Below are positions 1 through 7,570 of a stretch of 33,915 bases of DNA, piece after piece (the first letter of the stretch is position 1; every line of letters begins with the position of its first letter). Location: NCBI GenBank assembly GCA_013286085.1, contig JABDGK010000013.1:12624-46538 (forward strand). The letters are read 5' to 3'. Source of the DNA: Gammaproteobacteria bacterium (GTDB lineage Bacteria; Pseudomonadota; Gammaproteobacteria; DSM-16500). A program made the position numbers and the translations under genes. Under the pieces are notes generated by a model. The model searched no databases, was not told the DNA's origin, and saw only the letters and a list, made by a program, of their open reading frames with translations.

Positions 1-472
1 TCAGACTATCCATTTCATGTTCAGACCAGCCTATAGAAATGCACGAGAGTGGTTTAAAGCCCCGCTCTGGCGCTGATAGATTATGGTTCTTTAGTAACTC
101 ATCTAATCGGCAAAGAAAGTTAGATGAACTACAGTCATCTAGTGCTTATAATCTGGAGGCGCACACCGTAAACGCGGAACGCAGGCTTATTTGATTATTA
201 AGTTTCTGATTTTCGTTATCACAGAACAAACGCCCATAACAGTGCAAGAGCGGTAAGAAGTCTTACGATCTGACTTTTATCATGATAGTGGCCGTCTTGC
301 CGTCTTTAGCTAGTCTTATTCAGCGTGGACGTTCGACGATGTCCATTGCCGCCTGGTTACCTGCTGCAACACCTTGTTTTTGTAGCGCTATTTTTTAAAG
401 ACTGCCGCGCACATTTTTTTTCATCTGGTCTATACTGAAATAATGATAAGAACAATGTTTCGAGGAGTCCTC
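1..472. other. 472-bp stretch without a convincing gene (array unit 1)
   Basis: No open frame here looks like a real gene. Visible structure: a hairpin at 46-68 (7-bp stem with one G-T pair) and another at 99-127 with 8-bp arms TCATCTAA and TTAGATGA. On the minus strand around 300-372, two short peptide-like stretches are interrupted by stops and could be a fossil of a gene, but I cannot name it. The promoter of the next gene probably lies in the last 60 bp. Confidence 0.5.
431..436 (+). promoter_or_regulatory. Possible -10 box upstream of orphan array gene
   Basis: TATACT lies 36 nt before the chosen ATG. No good -35 element stands at the right distance, so this is a weak call. The same box recurs at 1897-1902 in the second unit. 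Confidence 0.3.
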
Positions 473-1369
473 ATGAGATCATCCTATGATCGCGACATGT
501 TAGAAAATGAAAGTATAAAGAAGTTAGCTGAGTATAATAGGATGCTTAGGACGTTGGGTGAGAGACCTGAGGTATTAAAAGAATTGTATGAAATAAGACT
601 GAGACAATTTAAGAGATTATCTCCCGATGATGAGGTGGTTGAAAGTTTTAATTCATCCTTAGATGCATCTATTCAATTGTTAAAGAATCTGAATGAACTA
701 AATCAAATCCAGACAATTATTTTGCCCATAGATGAAAAAAAAATTAACGGTGCTAAGCCGGAAGACATAGAAGCAATACGGTCGGCGCAACAAGCAGTAA
801 GAGATGGTGAGAAATTTTTTAATAAGGCGAAACGAGAAGCACATGCTTTGGCTGTTTTTTGTTTAAAAGAAAAAGATTACAAAAAAATAAATCATGGTGA
901 TAGTGATATTAAGGTTCTTTCTCAGTCAGTAAATGCAGTTATCAAGGTTGCAAAAGATCCTACAAATAAGAACAATTTAATCAATCTTTATGATCAGTCA
1001 AAAAAAATTGCAGAAAAGAAATCTGAGCTTCCATTTTGGAGAAGGTATGCTGCTACAATTACGAAGTGTGTGGGATTAGCCATGCTCTGGGTGGGAGTAG
1101 CGCTCACTTGTACGGGTATAGGTGCAGCAGCAGGGGTGCCGCTGATGATAGCGGGAGGCTGCCTATTTAATGCAGCCATAGTGACACCTAAACTGCCCGG
1201 GATTGGAGGTGAAACTTTAAATGAATCGCATAAGAATTCTAACGTAACAGACCTAAGCCGGGCAATGTCCAATGTAGCAAAATCAATTGAAATATTGCGG
1301 GAAGGGGATGCGGAAAAAGAGAAGCAAGCAGGCATGAAGGAAGTGCGGCAGCCATCAGTTGGTAGATAG
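473..1369 (+). CDS. Orphan protein with C-terminal hydrophobic hairpin, copy 1
   Basis: I do not recognise this 298-aa protein. An upstream in-frame ATG exists at 443, but I chose 473 because an AGGAG box sits 5 nt before it. Residues 1-190 are charged, Lys/Glu-rich and mostly helical in character, with possible coiled coil. Residues about 191-238 form a hydrophobic, Gly/Ala-rich block preceded by Trp-Arg-Arg, which looks like one or two membrane segments. The last 50 residues are polar and acidic/basic. No signal peptide is visible. Charged helices plus a late membrane hairpin occur in some secreted effectors of intracellular gammaproteobacteria, but no motif proves this. It is the only gene in the repeated unit, and its palindrome lies 20 bp after the stop. 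Confidence 0.75.
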   Translation: MRSSYDRDMLENESIKKLAEYNRMLRTLGERPEVLKELYEIRLRQFKRLSPDDEVVESFNSSLDASIQLLKNLNELNQIQTIILPIDEKKINGAKPEDIEAIRSAQQAVRDGEKFFNKAKREAHALAVFCLKEKDYKKINHGDSDIKVLSQSVNAVIKVAKDPTNKNNLINLYDQSKKIAEKKSELPFWRRYAATITKCVGLAMLWVGVALTCTGIGAAAGVPLMIAGGCLFNAAIVTPKLPGIGGETLNESHKNSNVTDLSRAMSNVAKSIEILREGDAEKEKQAGMKEVRQPSVGR

Positions 1370-1938
1370 CATGCAATAGAGTGCTAGTAGGGGTCAAATG
1401 CAAGATCACGACGAATATTGTATTTTGATTTCTTGAGTCGTGATCTTGCATTTGACCCCGTATTCCTCAGACTATCCATTTCATGTTCAGACCAGCCTAT
1501 AGAAATGCACGAGAGTGGTTTAAAGCCCCGCTCTGGCGCTGATAGATTATGGTTCTTTAGTAACTCATCTAATCGGCAAAGAAAGTTAGATGAACTACAG
1601 TCATCTAGTGCTTATAATCTGGAGGCGCACACCGTAAACGCGGAACGCAGGCTTATTTGATTATTAAGTTTCTGATTTTCGTTATCACAGAACAAACGCC
1701 CATAACAGTGCAAGAGCGGTAAGAAGTCTTACGATCTGACTTTTATCATGATAGTGGCCGTCTTGCCGTCTTTAGCTAGTCTTATTCAGCGTGGACGTTC
1801 GACGATGTCCATTGCCGCCTGGTTACCTGCTGCAACACCTTGTTTTTGTAGCGCTATTTTTTAAAGACTGCCGCGCACATTTTTTTTCATCTGGTCTATA
1901 CTGAAATAATGATAAGAACAATGTTTCGAGGAGTCCTC
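1370..1938. other. Gap between the two orphan genes
   Basis: These 569 bp hold the palindrome at 1390-1459 and the second copy of the unit's gene-free leader. An open frame on the plus strand at 1418-1660 spans half of the palindrome and the unit junction. It has no ribosome site or recognisable product, and I do not consider it a gene. Confidence 0.5.
1390..1459. repeat. Perfect palindromic element, copy 1
   Basis: Inverted repeat with two perfect 23-bp arms (1390-1412 and 1437-1459) around a 24-nt AT-rich loop. The arms begin GGGGTCAAATGC and end GCATTTGACCCC. Read on the minus strand the element starts GAATACGGGGT, which is also the start of the palindrome at 30734. This form resembles REP-like elements mobilised by RAYT (IS200-type) transposases, although no such transposase is in the window. 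It may also act as a transcription stop for the orphan gene. Confidence 0.85.
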
Positions 1939-2835
1939 ATGAGATCATCCTATGATCGCGACATGTTAGAAAATGAAAGTATAAAGAAGTTAGCTGAGTA
2001 TAATAGGATGCTTAGGACGTTGGGTGAGAGACCTGAGGTATTAAAAGAATTGTATGAAATAAGACTGAGACAATTTAAGAGATTATCTCCCGATGATGAG
2101 GTGGTTGAAAGTTTTAATTCATCCTTAGATGCATCTATTCAATTGTTAAAGAATCTGAATGAACTAAATCAAATCCAGACAATTATTTTGCCCATAGATG
2201 AAAAAAAAATTAACGGTGCTAAGCCGGAAGACATAGAAGCAATACGGTCGGCGCAACAAGCAGTAAGAGATGGTGAGAAATTTTTTAATAAGGCGAAACG
2301 AGAAGCACATGCTTTGGCTGTTTTTTGTTTAAAAGAAAAAGATTACAAAAAAATAAATCATGGTGATAGTGATATTAAGGTTCTTTCTCAGTCAGTAAAT
2401 GCAGTTATCAAGGTTGCAAAAGATCCTACAAATAAGAACAATTTAATCAATCTTTATGATCAGTCAAAAAAAATTGCAGAAAAGAAATCTGAGCTTCCAT
2501 TTTGGAGAAGGTATGCTGCTACAATTACGAAGTGTGTGGGATTAGCCATGCTCTGGGTGGGAGTAGCGCTCACTTGTACGGGTATAGGTGCAGCAGCAGG
2601 GGTGCCGCTGATGATAGCGGGAGGCTGCCTATTTAATGCAGCCATAGTGACACCTAAACTGCCCGGGATTGGAGGTGAAACTTTAAATGAATCGCATAAG
2701 AATTCTAACGTAACAGACCTAAGCCGGGCAATGTCCAATGTAGCAAAATCAATTGAAATATTGCGGGAAGGGGATGCGGAAAAAGAGAAGCAAGCAGGCA
2801 TGAAGGAAGTGCGGCAGCCATCAGTTGGTAGATAG
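1939..2835 (+). CDS. Orphan protein with C-terminal hydrophobic hairpin, copy 2
   Basis: Copy of the gene at 473-1369 with an identical 298-aa product, the same AGGAG box and the same upstream 470 bp, so both copies should be expressed alike if the array is real. Both copies are intact, with no frameshift or premature stop. If the duplication exists in the cell, it doubles the dose of this membrane-hairpin protein. The function is unknown, as for copy 1. Confidence 0.75.
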   Translation: MRSSYDRDMLENESIKKLAEYNRMLRTLGERPEVLKELYEIRLRQFKRLSPDDEVVESFNSSLDASIQLLKNLNELNQIQTIILPIDEKKINGAKPEDIEAIRSAQQAVRDGEKFFNKAKREAHALAVFCLKEKDYKKINHGDSDIKVLSQSVNAVIKVAKDPTNKNNLINLYDQSKKIAEKKSELPFWRRYAATITKCVGLAMLWVGVALTCTGIGAAAGVPLMIAGGCLFNAAIVTPKLPGIGGETLNESHKNSNVTDLSRAMSNVAKSIEILREGDAEKEKQAGMKEVRQPSVGR

Positions 2836-2855
2836 CATGCAATAGAGTGCTAGTA

Positions 2856-2925
2856 GGGGTCAAATGCAAGATCACGACGAATATTGTATTTTGATTTCTT
2901 GAGTCGTGATCTTGCATTTGACCCC
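2856..2925. repeat. Perfect palindromic element, copy 2
   Basis: Second copy of the palindrome at 1390-1459, carried by the second tandem unit, with arms at 2856-2878 and 2903-2925. It is identical in arms and loop. Confidence 0.85.
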
Positions 2926-2932
2926 GTATTCC

Positions 2933-3020
2933 TCAGACTATCCATTTCATGTTCAGACCAGCCTATAGAAATGCACGAGAGTGGTTTAAAGCCCCGCTCT
3001 GGCGCTGATAGATTATGGTT
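2933..3020. repeat. Tandem array, 88-bp partial third unit
   Basis: Repeats the first 88 bp of the unit exactly, then diverges at 3021 into unique sequence 41 bp from the end of the phosphatase gene. This is the right-hand edge of the array. It contains a hairpin also found near the start of each unit (7-bp stem at 46-52 and 62-68, here at 2978-2984 and 2994-3000). Confidence 0.95.
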
Positions 3021-3061
3021 TATATAGAGAATGTGGCTCGGTAATGATGGTAATATAAAAT

Positions 3062-3730
3062 TTAGCTTAATAAGGTGATAATGTCGGTAGCTTGTTGAAT
3101 ATAACCATCCGCATTCCACTGTTGTGGCGTTTCTTCCGCAGGAATATAACCATACATCGCAACGACAGCAGGTGAACCCGCTGCTTTGCTAGCAATAATA
3201 TCAATTTCGGAGTCACCAATATATAAACATTCCTCTGGCGCTTGTTGTAACAGCTGGCATGCATGCAGAATCGGTTCAGGATGTGGCTTGCTTAATTTCA
3301 GTGTGTCACCACTAATAATGCAAGCAGCGCGATCAGTCAGTTGTAAGTTGTCGAGTAATTTTAGCGTAAAGCGTTCGGGTTTGTTGGTAACAATTCCCCA
3401 GGGTGTTTTGTGTTGTTCCAAATACTGCAAGACAGTATCCATGCCTGGAAAAAAAGTCGTGGTATCCGCTAAATGTGAATAATAGTGCATTAATAATTCG
3501 GTGCACAAATGGGTATATTCTGGATGATGCTCTTCGATGTTTAAACCAATCTTGAGTAAACCACGGCAGCCACGTCCTGCTGCTGGGCGAATAATATCGT
3601 GTGATAACGGTGTTACATTGCGTTTGATGAGTACGTTATTTAGCGCATGCCCTAAGTCGGTTGCGGTATCTAATAACGTACCGTCTAAATCAAATAATAC
3701 GGCTTTAATGGGTTTGTTATTGAAATACAT
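3062..3730 (-). CDS. HAD-family phosphatase, MupP/Gph type
   Basis: A 222-aa HAD hydrolase. Motif I is DLDGT (residues 14-18, nucleophile Asp14 and acid Asp16), motif II is the Thr in VTNKP (about 115), motif III is Lys148, and motif IV is GDSEID (172-177). The family includes phosphoglycolate phosphatase (Gph) and the MurNAc-6-phosphate phosphatase MupP. In pseudomonads MupP, which feeds cell-wall recycling, is encoded directly after ubiG. Here the gene also follows ubiG, with 8 nt between stop and start and an AGGA box before the ATG, so the MupP assignment is favoured by context but not proved. The SDR gene (yciK) that follows in pseudomonads is absent; the tandem array begins 41 bp after the stop. 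Confidence 0.88.
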   Translation of the reverse strand: MYFNNKPIKAVLFDLDGTLLDTATDLGHALNNVLIKRNVTPLSHDIIRPAAGRGCRGLLKIGLNIEEHHPEYTHLCTELLMHYYSHLADTTTFFPGMDTVLQYLEQHKTPWGIVTNKPERFTLKLLDNLQLTDRAACIISGDTLKLSKPHPEPILHACQLLQQAPEECLYIGDSEIDIIASKAAGSPAVVAMYGYIPAEETPQQWNADGYIQQATDIITLLS

Positions 3731-3738
3731 AATGAGTC

Positions 3739-4437
3739 CTACTGGGTGAGATGCATTAAATAGTTGACTGATACATCATCGGTTAAGCTGTATTTTTTTG
3801 AAAATATATTGTAATTAATGCCAGCCATATCAGCGACCTGTAAATTAGCTTGTCTTGCCCAAGCAGTTAATTCACTCGGACGAATAAATTTATCAAAGTC
3901 ATGTGTACGTTGTGGTAATAGTTTTAAAATGTACTCGGCACCGACAATAGCAAATAAGTAGGCTTTCATATTGCGATTAATAGTCGAAAAAAATAAGTGC
4001 CCATTTGGTTTAACCAGTGCTGCAGCGGCACGAATGATAGAAAGGGGGTCCGGGACATGCTCCAGCATTTCTAGGCAGGTGACGATATCATATTGCTGTG
4101 GTCGTTCTGCAGCGATTGTTTCTGCTGTCGTTAATAAATACTCAATCTGCGTTTTGCTCTCGAGTTGATGGAGTTTAGCAACATTTAATGCTGCCTCGCT
4201 CATATCGATGCCAGTGACTTTGGCTTCAAATTTTGCCATGCTTTCCGCGAGGATGCCGCCACCACAGCCAATGTCGATGACCGATTTACCCTGCAAAGGT
4301 GCTCGTTCGTTGATGTAAGCTAGTCGAATAGGGTTGATTTCATGTAGTGATTTAAATTGACCATCAAGATCCCACCAATGGGCAGCGCGATCCGAAAATT
4401 TGGCAATTTCAATGGAATCAATGTTGTTTTTGCTCAT
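3739..4437 (-). CDS. ubiG: Ubiquinone biosynthesis O-methyltransferase UbiG
   Basis: Class I SAM-dependent methyltransferase that performs both O-methylations in ubiquinone synthesis (3-demethylubiquinone and 2-polyprenyl-6-hydroxyphenol steps). The product is 232 aa, close to the usual 230-250. The SAM-binding motif DIGCGGG is at 55-61. The early AAHWWDLDGQFKSLHEINPIR block and the later LEMLEHVPDP block are typical of UbiG. An upstream in-frame ATG at 4473 would add 12 residues. I chose 4437 because it starts MSKNN as expected and has AGGTG upstream. It is the first gene of a two-gene operon with the phosphatase and is divergent from the Thr-rich protein gene. Confidence 0.95.
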   Translation of the reverse strand: MSKNNIDSIEIAKFSDRAAHWWDLDGQFKSLHEINPIRLAYINERAPLQGKSVIDIGCGGGILAESMAKFEAKVTGIDMSEAALNVAKLHQLESKTQIEYLLTTAETIAAERPQQYDIVTCLEMLEHVPDPLSIIRAAAALVKPNGHLFFSTINRNMKAYLFAIVGAEYILKLLPQRTHDFDKFIRPSELTAWARQANLQVADMAGINYNIFSKKYSLTDDVSVNYLMHLTQ

Positions 4438-4567
4438 TAAAAGCACACCTTTGTTTTGTTCTCTTGCCAGCAAGTGGGATAGTTGTTTATGATACTCAAC
4501 TGGTTCAGTTAGTTATAGTCCAAAAACTGGTTTTTTTAAATTTACTTAAAATCAAAGGGAATTTTTC

Positions 4568-4819
4568 ATGAAAAAATTTATCGTATTAGGTGTATTGGCT
4601 TCTGCTTTTGTTGCAACCGCTGCAATGGCTGATGATGCTGCAATGACTGGTTCATCATCCACAACAACAACGACAACAACAACTCCACCAACCACTGTTA
4701 CTGATCCAAATGCAGCACCTGCTACAACCCAATCATCAACTTCAGCAACCACGACAAATACGGATGCGGCTGGCAATAAATCTACAACAACACAAACAAC
4801 AACGACACCAGCTCAGTAA
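4568..4819 (+). CDS. Small secreted Thr/Ser-rich protein
   Basis: An 83-aa protein. An N-terminal signal peptide (MKKF, then a hydrophobic core) has a likely cleavage after AMA at residue 20. The mature part is low-complexity: runs of Thr and Ser with Pro, Ala, Asp and Asn, so it is probably unfolded and exported to the periplasm or beyond. A good AAAGGGA ribosome site precedes the ATG, and a strong hairpin terminator follows at 4854, which makes it a self-contained one-gene unit. No family is recognised. The open antisense frame over it is an artefact of the ACA/ACG/ACT codon repeats. Confidence 0.75.
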   Translation: MKKFIVLGVLASAFVATAAMADDAAMTGSSSTTTTTTTTPPTTVTDPNAAPATTQSSTSATTTNTDAAGNKSTTTQTTTTPAQ

Positions 4820-4853
4820 GCTGATTCGTTATTGCAGTTTTTGAAGAATGAAT

Positions 4854-4879
4854 AAACCCTGCGATGCAGGGTTTTTCTT
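4854..4879 (+). terminator. Rho-independent terminator
   Basis: Perfect 9-bp stem AAACCCTGC / GCAGGGTTT with a 3-nt loop GAT, running into a T-rich tract. It lies 34 nt after the Thr-rich gene and just ahead of pepN. Confidence 0.85.
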
Positions 4880-4903
4880 ATGCAGATATTTAGGATGATA
4901 CTC

Positions 4904-7546
4904 ATGAATGACAATAGCCCTCAACCCATCCATTTACAAGATTATACAGTGCCCAATTATCTTATAGATAGAGTGGATCTGGAAGTTGATCTGCAAGAAG
5001 AATTTGCAACGGTGACGTCGCATCTTACTATTCATGCTAATCCTCAGTCTGTCACAAAAACTGCGAATCTTGTTTTGGTGGGGGAGGATGTTGAGTTAGA
5101 ACGAGTTACCATGAACGGTAACCCATTGACGCCACAGCAATATAACAAAACAGCGGATACGCTCACTATTTTTCAAGTGCCTGCCCAATTTGAATTAGAA
5201 ATTCAAACACGTATTCAGCCACACTTGAATACAGCGTTAAGTGGCTTATATAAGTCGAGTGGAAATTACTGTACACAATGTGAAGCGGAAGGTTTTCGTC
5301 GTATTACGTATTTTCTGGATCGCCCCGATGTGATGGCGCGTTATACAACGAAAATCATCGCTGACGAAAAACGTTATCCCATGTTGTTATCGAATGGCAA
5401 TTTAGTTGAATCCGGTAAATTAGCAGATGGTCGTCATTGGGTAAAATGGGAAGACCCTTTTAAGAAGCCCTGTTATTTGTTTGCATTAGTGGCAGGTGAT
5501 TTAGAGTTTATTGAGGATTTTTTCACAACCCAATCGGGTCGTCGCGTTACGTTGCGAATTTATGTGGAGAAAGGTAATCAAGATAAATGTATGCATGCCA
5601 TGCAAGCTGTTAAAAAAGCGATGCGGTGGGATGAAGAAGTCTATGGTCGTGAATATGATTTAGATATTTACATGATTGTTGCAGTAAGTGACTTTAATAT
5701 GGGTGCCATGGAAAATAAAGGCCTCAATATTTTTAATACCAAATATATTTTAGCAACACCGGATTCCGCAACGGATGATGATTTTCTGCATGTTGAATCG
5801 GTGATTGCGCACGAATATTTTCATAACTGGTCCGGTAATCGTGTGACTTGTCGTGATTGGTTTCAATTAAGTTTGAAAGAAGGGTTAACTATTTTTCGAG
5901 ATCAGTCTTTCACGGCTGATACAGCATCACGTACAGTAGCGCGCATTCATGATGTGAATGCGTTGCGTACGCAGCAATTTCCTGAAGATATGAGTCCAGT
6001 GGCGCATCCTGTGCGACCTGATTCCTACATCGAAATTAATAATTTTTATACGTCGACTATTTATAATAAAGGCGCTGAAGTAATTCGCATGATGCAAACC
6101 ATTATAGGCGAAGACAAATTCCGTCGTGGCATGGATCTGTATTTCGAACGTCATGATGGTCAAGCGGTGACAATTGATGATTTTGCGCAAGCGATGGTGG
6201 ATGCTTCGGGTGTGGATTTAACGCAATTTCGTTTATGGTATAGTCAAGCGGGTACACCAGTGCTGGATGTCACCGATGAATATGATGCGGATAAAGCAAT
6301 CTATCGGCTGACTGTTAAGCAATCTTGTCCACCAACACCAGGTCAACCCAGCAAAAAACCTTTCCATATACCGGTTAAAATAGGATTGATATCAGCAACA
6401 GGCGTAGAGTTTTCTGTTGAAAATAGCTTGTTACACATTAAGAAACCAGTAGAAACGTTTGAATTTAAAAATATAGCATCGAAACCAACACCATCTTTAT
6501 TGAGAGGGTTTTCTGCGCCAGTGAAAGCAAACTTCAATTATTCAGATGCAGCATTTGAATTGTTGTTTATGCATGATGCGGATAAATTTAATCGCTGGGA
6601 GGCGGGCCAAAAATTTGCGATTAATGTGTTATTAAAATTAATTGCAAAACAGCAAGCGAGCGAAGCGTTGGTTGCTCCTGATAATTTTATTTCTGCATTC
6701 CAGCATGTATTGCGCACGCAGCAAGATGATAAATGGTTATTGGCAGAAATGCTGACGTTGCCATCCGAGCGTTATTTGGCGGATCAAATGACGGTGGTCG
6801 ATGTGGATGCGATTCATGCGGCACGTGAGTTTCTATTGCAAGAAATTGCGAAACAATCAAAAGAACTGTTGCTAGACACCTATTTGCAAAATCATGATAA
6901 GCAAGGCGCGTATGAATTTACGATGCCGGCTGTTGGTAAACGCCAATTAAAAAATCTCTGTTTGGCGTATTTAATGCGGTTAGGGGATAAGAGCCTATAT
7001 GAAAATGTCGGTATGCAGCAATTTACAGCCGCATTAAAAAATAATATGACAGATACCACGGGAGCAATCCGTACATTGGTTAATATTGATAATCCATTGC
7101 GGGATCAAGCGTTGGCGGCTTTTTATAATACGTGGAAGGAGAATGCTTTGGTAGTTGATAAGTGGTTTTCTTTGCAAGCGACTTCAAAACTACCTGGCAC
7201 GTTAGCAAAGGTTAAAGCATTAATGAAGCATGAAGCATTTGATATTAAGAATCCCAATAAAGTGTATGCGCTAATTGGTGCATTTGGTCATCAGAACCCT
7301 GTTCACTTTCATGTTGAGAGTGGTGAAGGATATCAATTCTTAGCTGATATAGTTCAACAACTGGATGTGCTTAACCCACAAATTGCAGCGCGTATGGTGC
7401 AGCCTTTAATCCAGTGGCAGCGTTATGATAAAAATCGCCAAGACTTAATGCGCAAGCAGCTGGAGCGTATTGCAAATAATAATAAAATTTCGAACGATGT
7501 GTATGAATTGGTAAGTAAAAGTATTCGTGTAACAGAATCCGCATAA
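4904..7546 (+). CDS. pepN: Aminopeptidase N (M1 family, PepN)
   Basis: Zinc metallo-aminopeptidase that removes N-terminal residues from peptides in the cytoplasm. An in-frame ATG lies at 4880 inside the preceding terminator. I chose 4904 (AGGA box 9 nt upstream), giving 880 aa, close to the E. coli length of 870. The substrate-binding GAMEN motif is at about 267-271. The zinc site HEYFH is at 303-307, with the downstream Glu in LKEGLT. The C-terminal half is the helical domain typical of monomeric PepN. fumC follows after 24 nt, so the two may be cotranscribed. Confidence 0.96.
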   Translation: MNDNSPQPIHLQDYTVPNYLIDRVDLEVDLQEEFATVTSHLTIHANPQSVTKTANLVLVGEDVELERVTMNGNPLTPQQYNKTADTLTIFQVPAQFELEIQTRIQPHLNTALSGLYKSSGNYCTQCEAEGFRRITYFLDRPDVMARYTTKIIADEKRYPMLLSNGNLVESGKLADGRHWVKWEDPFKKPCYLFALVAGDLEFIEDFFTTQSGRRVTLRIYVEKGNQDKCMHAMQAVKKAMRWDEEVYGREYDLDIYMIVAVSDFNMGAMENKGLNIFNTKYILATPDSATDDDFLHVESVIAHEYFHNWSGNRVTCRDWFQLSLKEGLTIFRDQSFTADTASRTVARIHDVNALRTQQFPEDMSPVAHPVRPDSYIEINNFYTSTIYNKGAEVIRMMQTIIGEDKFRRGMDLYFERHDGQAVTIDDFAQAMVDASGVDLTQFRLWYSQAGTPVLDVTDEYDADKAIYRLTVKQSCPPTPGQPSKKPFHIPVKIGLISATGVEFSVENSLLHIKKPVETFEFKNIASKPTPSLLRGFSAPVKANFNYSDAAFELLFMHDADKFNRWEAGQKFAINVLLKLIAKQQASEALVAPDNFISAFQHVLRTQQDDKWLLAEMLTLPSERYLADQMTVVDVDAIHAAREFLLQEIAKQSKELLLDTYLQNHDKQGAYEFTMPAVGKRQLKNLCLAYLMRLGDKSLYENVGMQQFTAALKNNMTDTTGAIRTLVNIDNPLRDQALAAFYNTWKENALVVDKWFSLQATSKLPGTLAKVKALMKHEAFDIKNPNKVYALIGAFGHQNPVHFHVESGEGYQFLADIVQQLDVLNPQIAARMVQPLIQWQRYDKNRQDLMRKQLERIANNNKISNDVYELVSKSIRVTESA

Positions 7547-7570
7547 CAAAATTAGATTGAGGAGAAAGTA

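Larger units (their letters stand above)
1..1466. repeat. Tandem array, unit 1 (1466 bp)
   Basis: First visible copy of a directly repeated unit. Everything from position 1 to 1466 recurs at +1466, and I found no difference by eye. Both the encoded protein and the antisense frames are the same length and sequence in the two copies. The unit holds about 470 bp without a convincing gene, one CDS and a perfect palindrome. Because the window opens inside the array, the unit start chosen here is arbitrary and more copies may lie upstream. Confidence 0.95.
1467..2932. repeat. Tandem array, unit 2 (1466 bp)
   Basis: Second full copy of the 1466-bp unit, directly abutting the first with no spacer. 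It shows the same content and no visible substitutions. Such identity means a very recent duplication, active homogenisation, or an assembly error at a repeat. Confidence 0.95.

Noticed and set aside
994-1335. Antisense open frame inside the orphan array gene (repeated at 2460-2801)
   Set aside because: It lies wholly within a better-supported gene with a good ribosome site, and the product has no recognisable features.
1418-1660. Open frame spanning the palindrome and unit junction
   Set aside because: No ribosome site, the start lies in the palindrome loop, and the product resembles nothing.
1-3020. Tandem array read as a CRISPR or phage-related repeat
   Set aside because: The units are 1466 bp with no short repeat-spacer pattern and no cas or phage gene.
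4552-4776. Antisense Val-rich frame over the Thr-rich gene
   Set aside because: It arises from reading Thr codon repeats backwards and lacks a signal or partner context.
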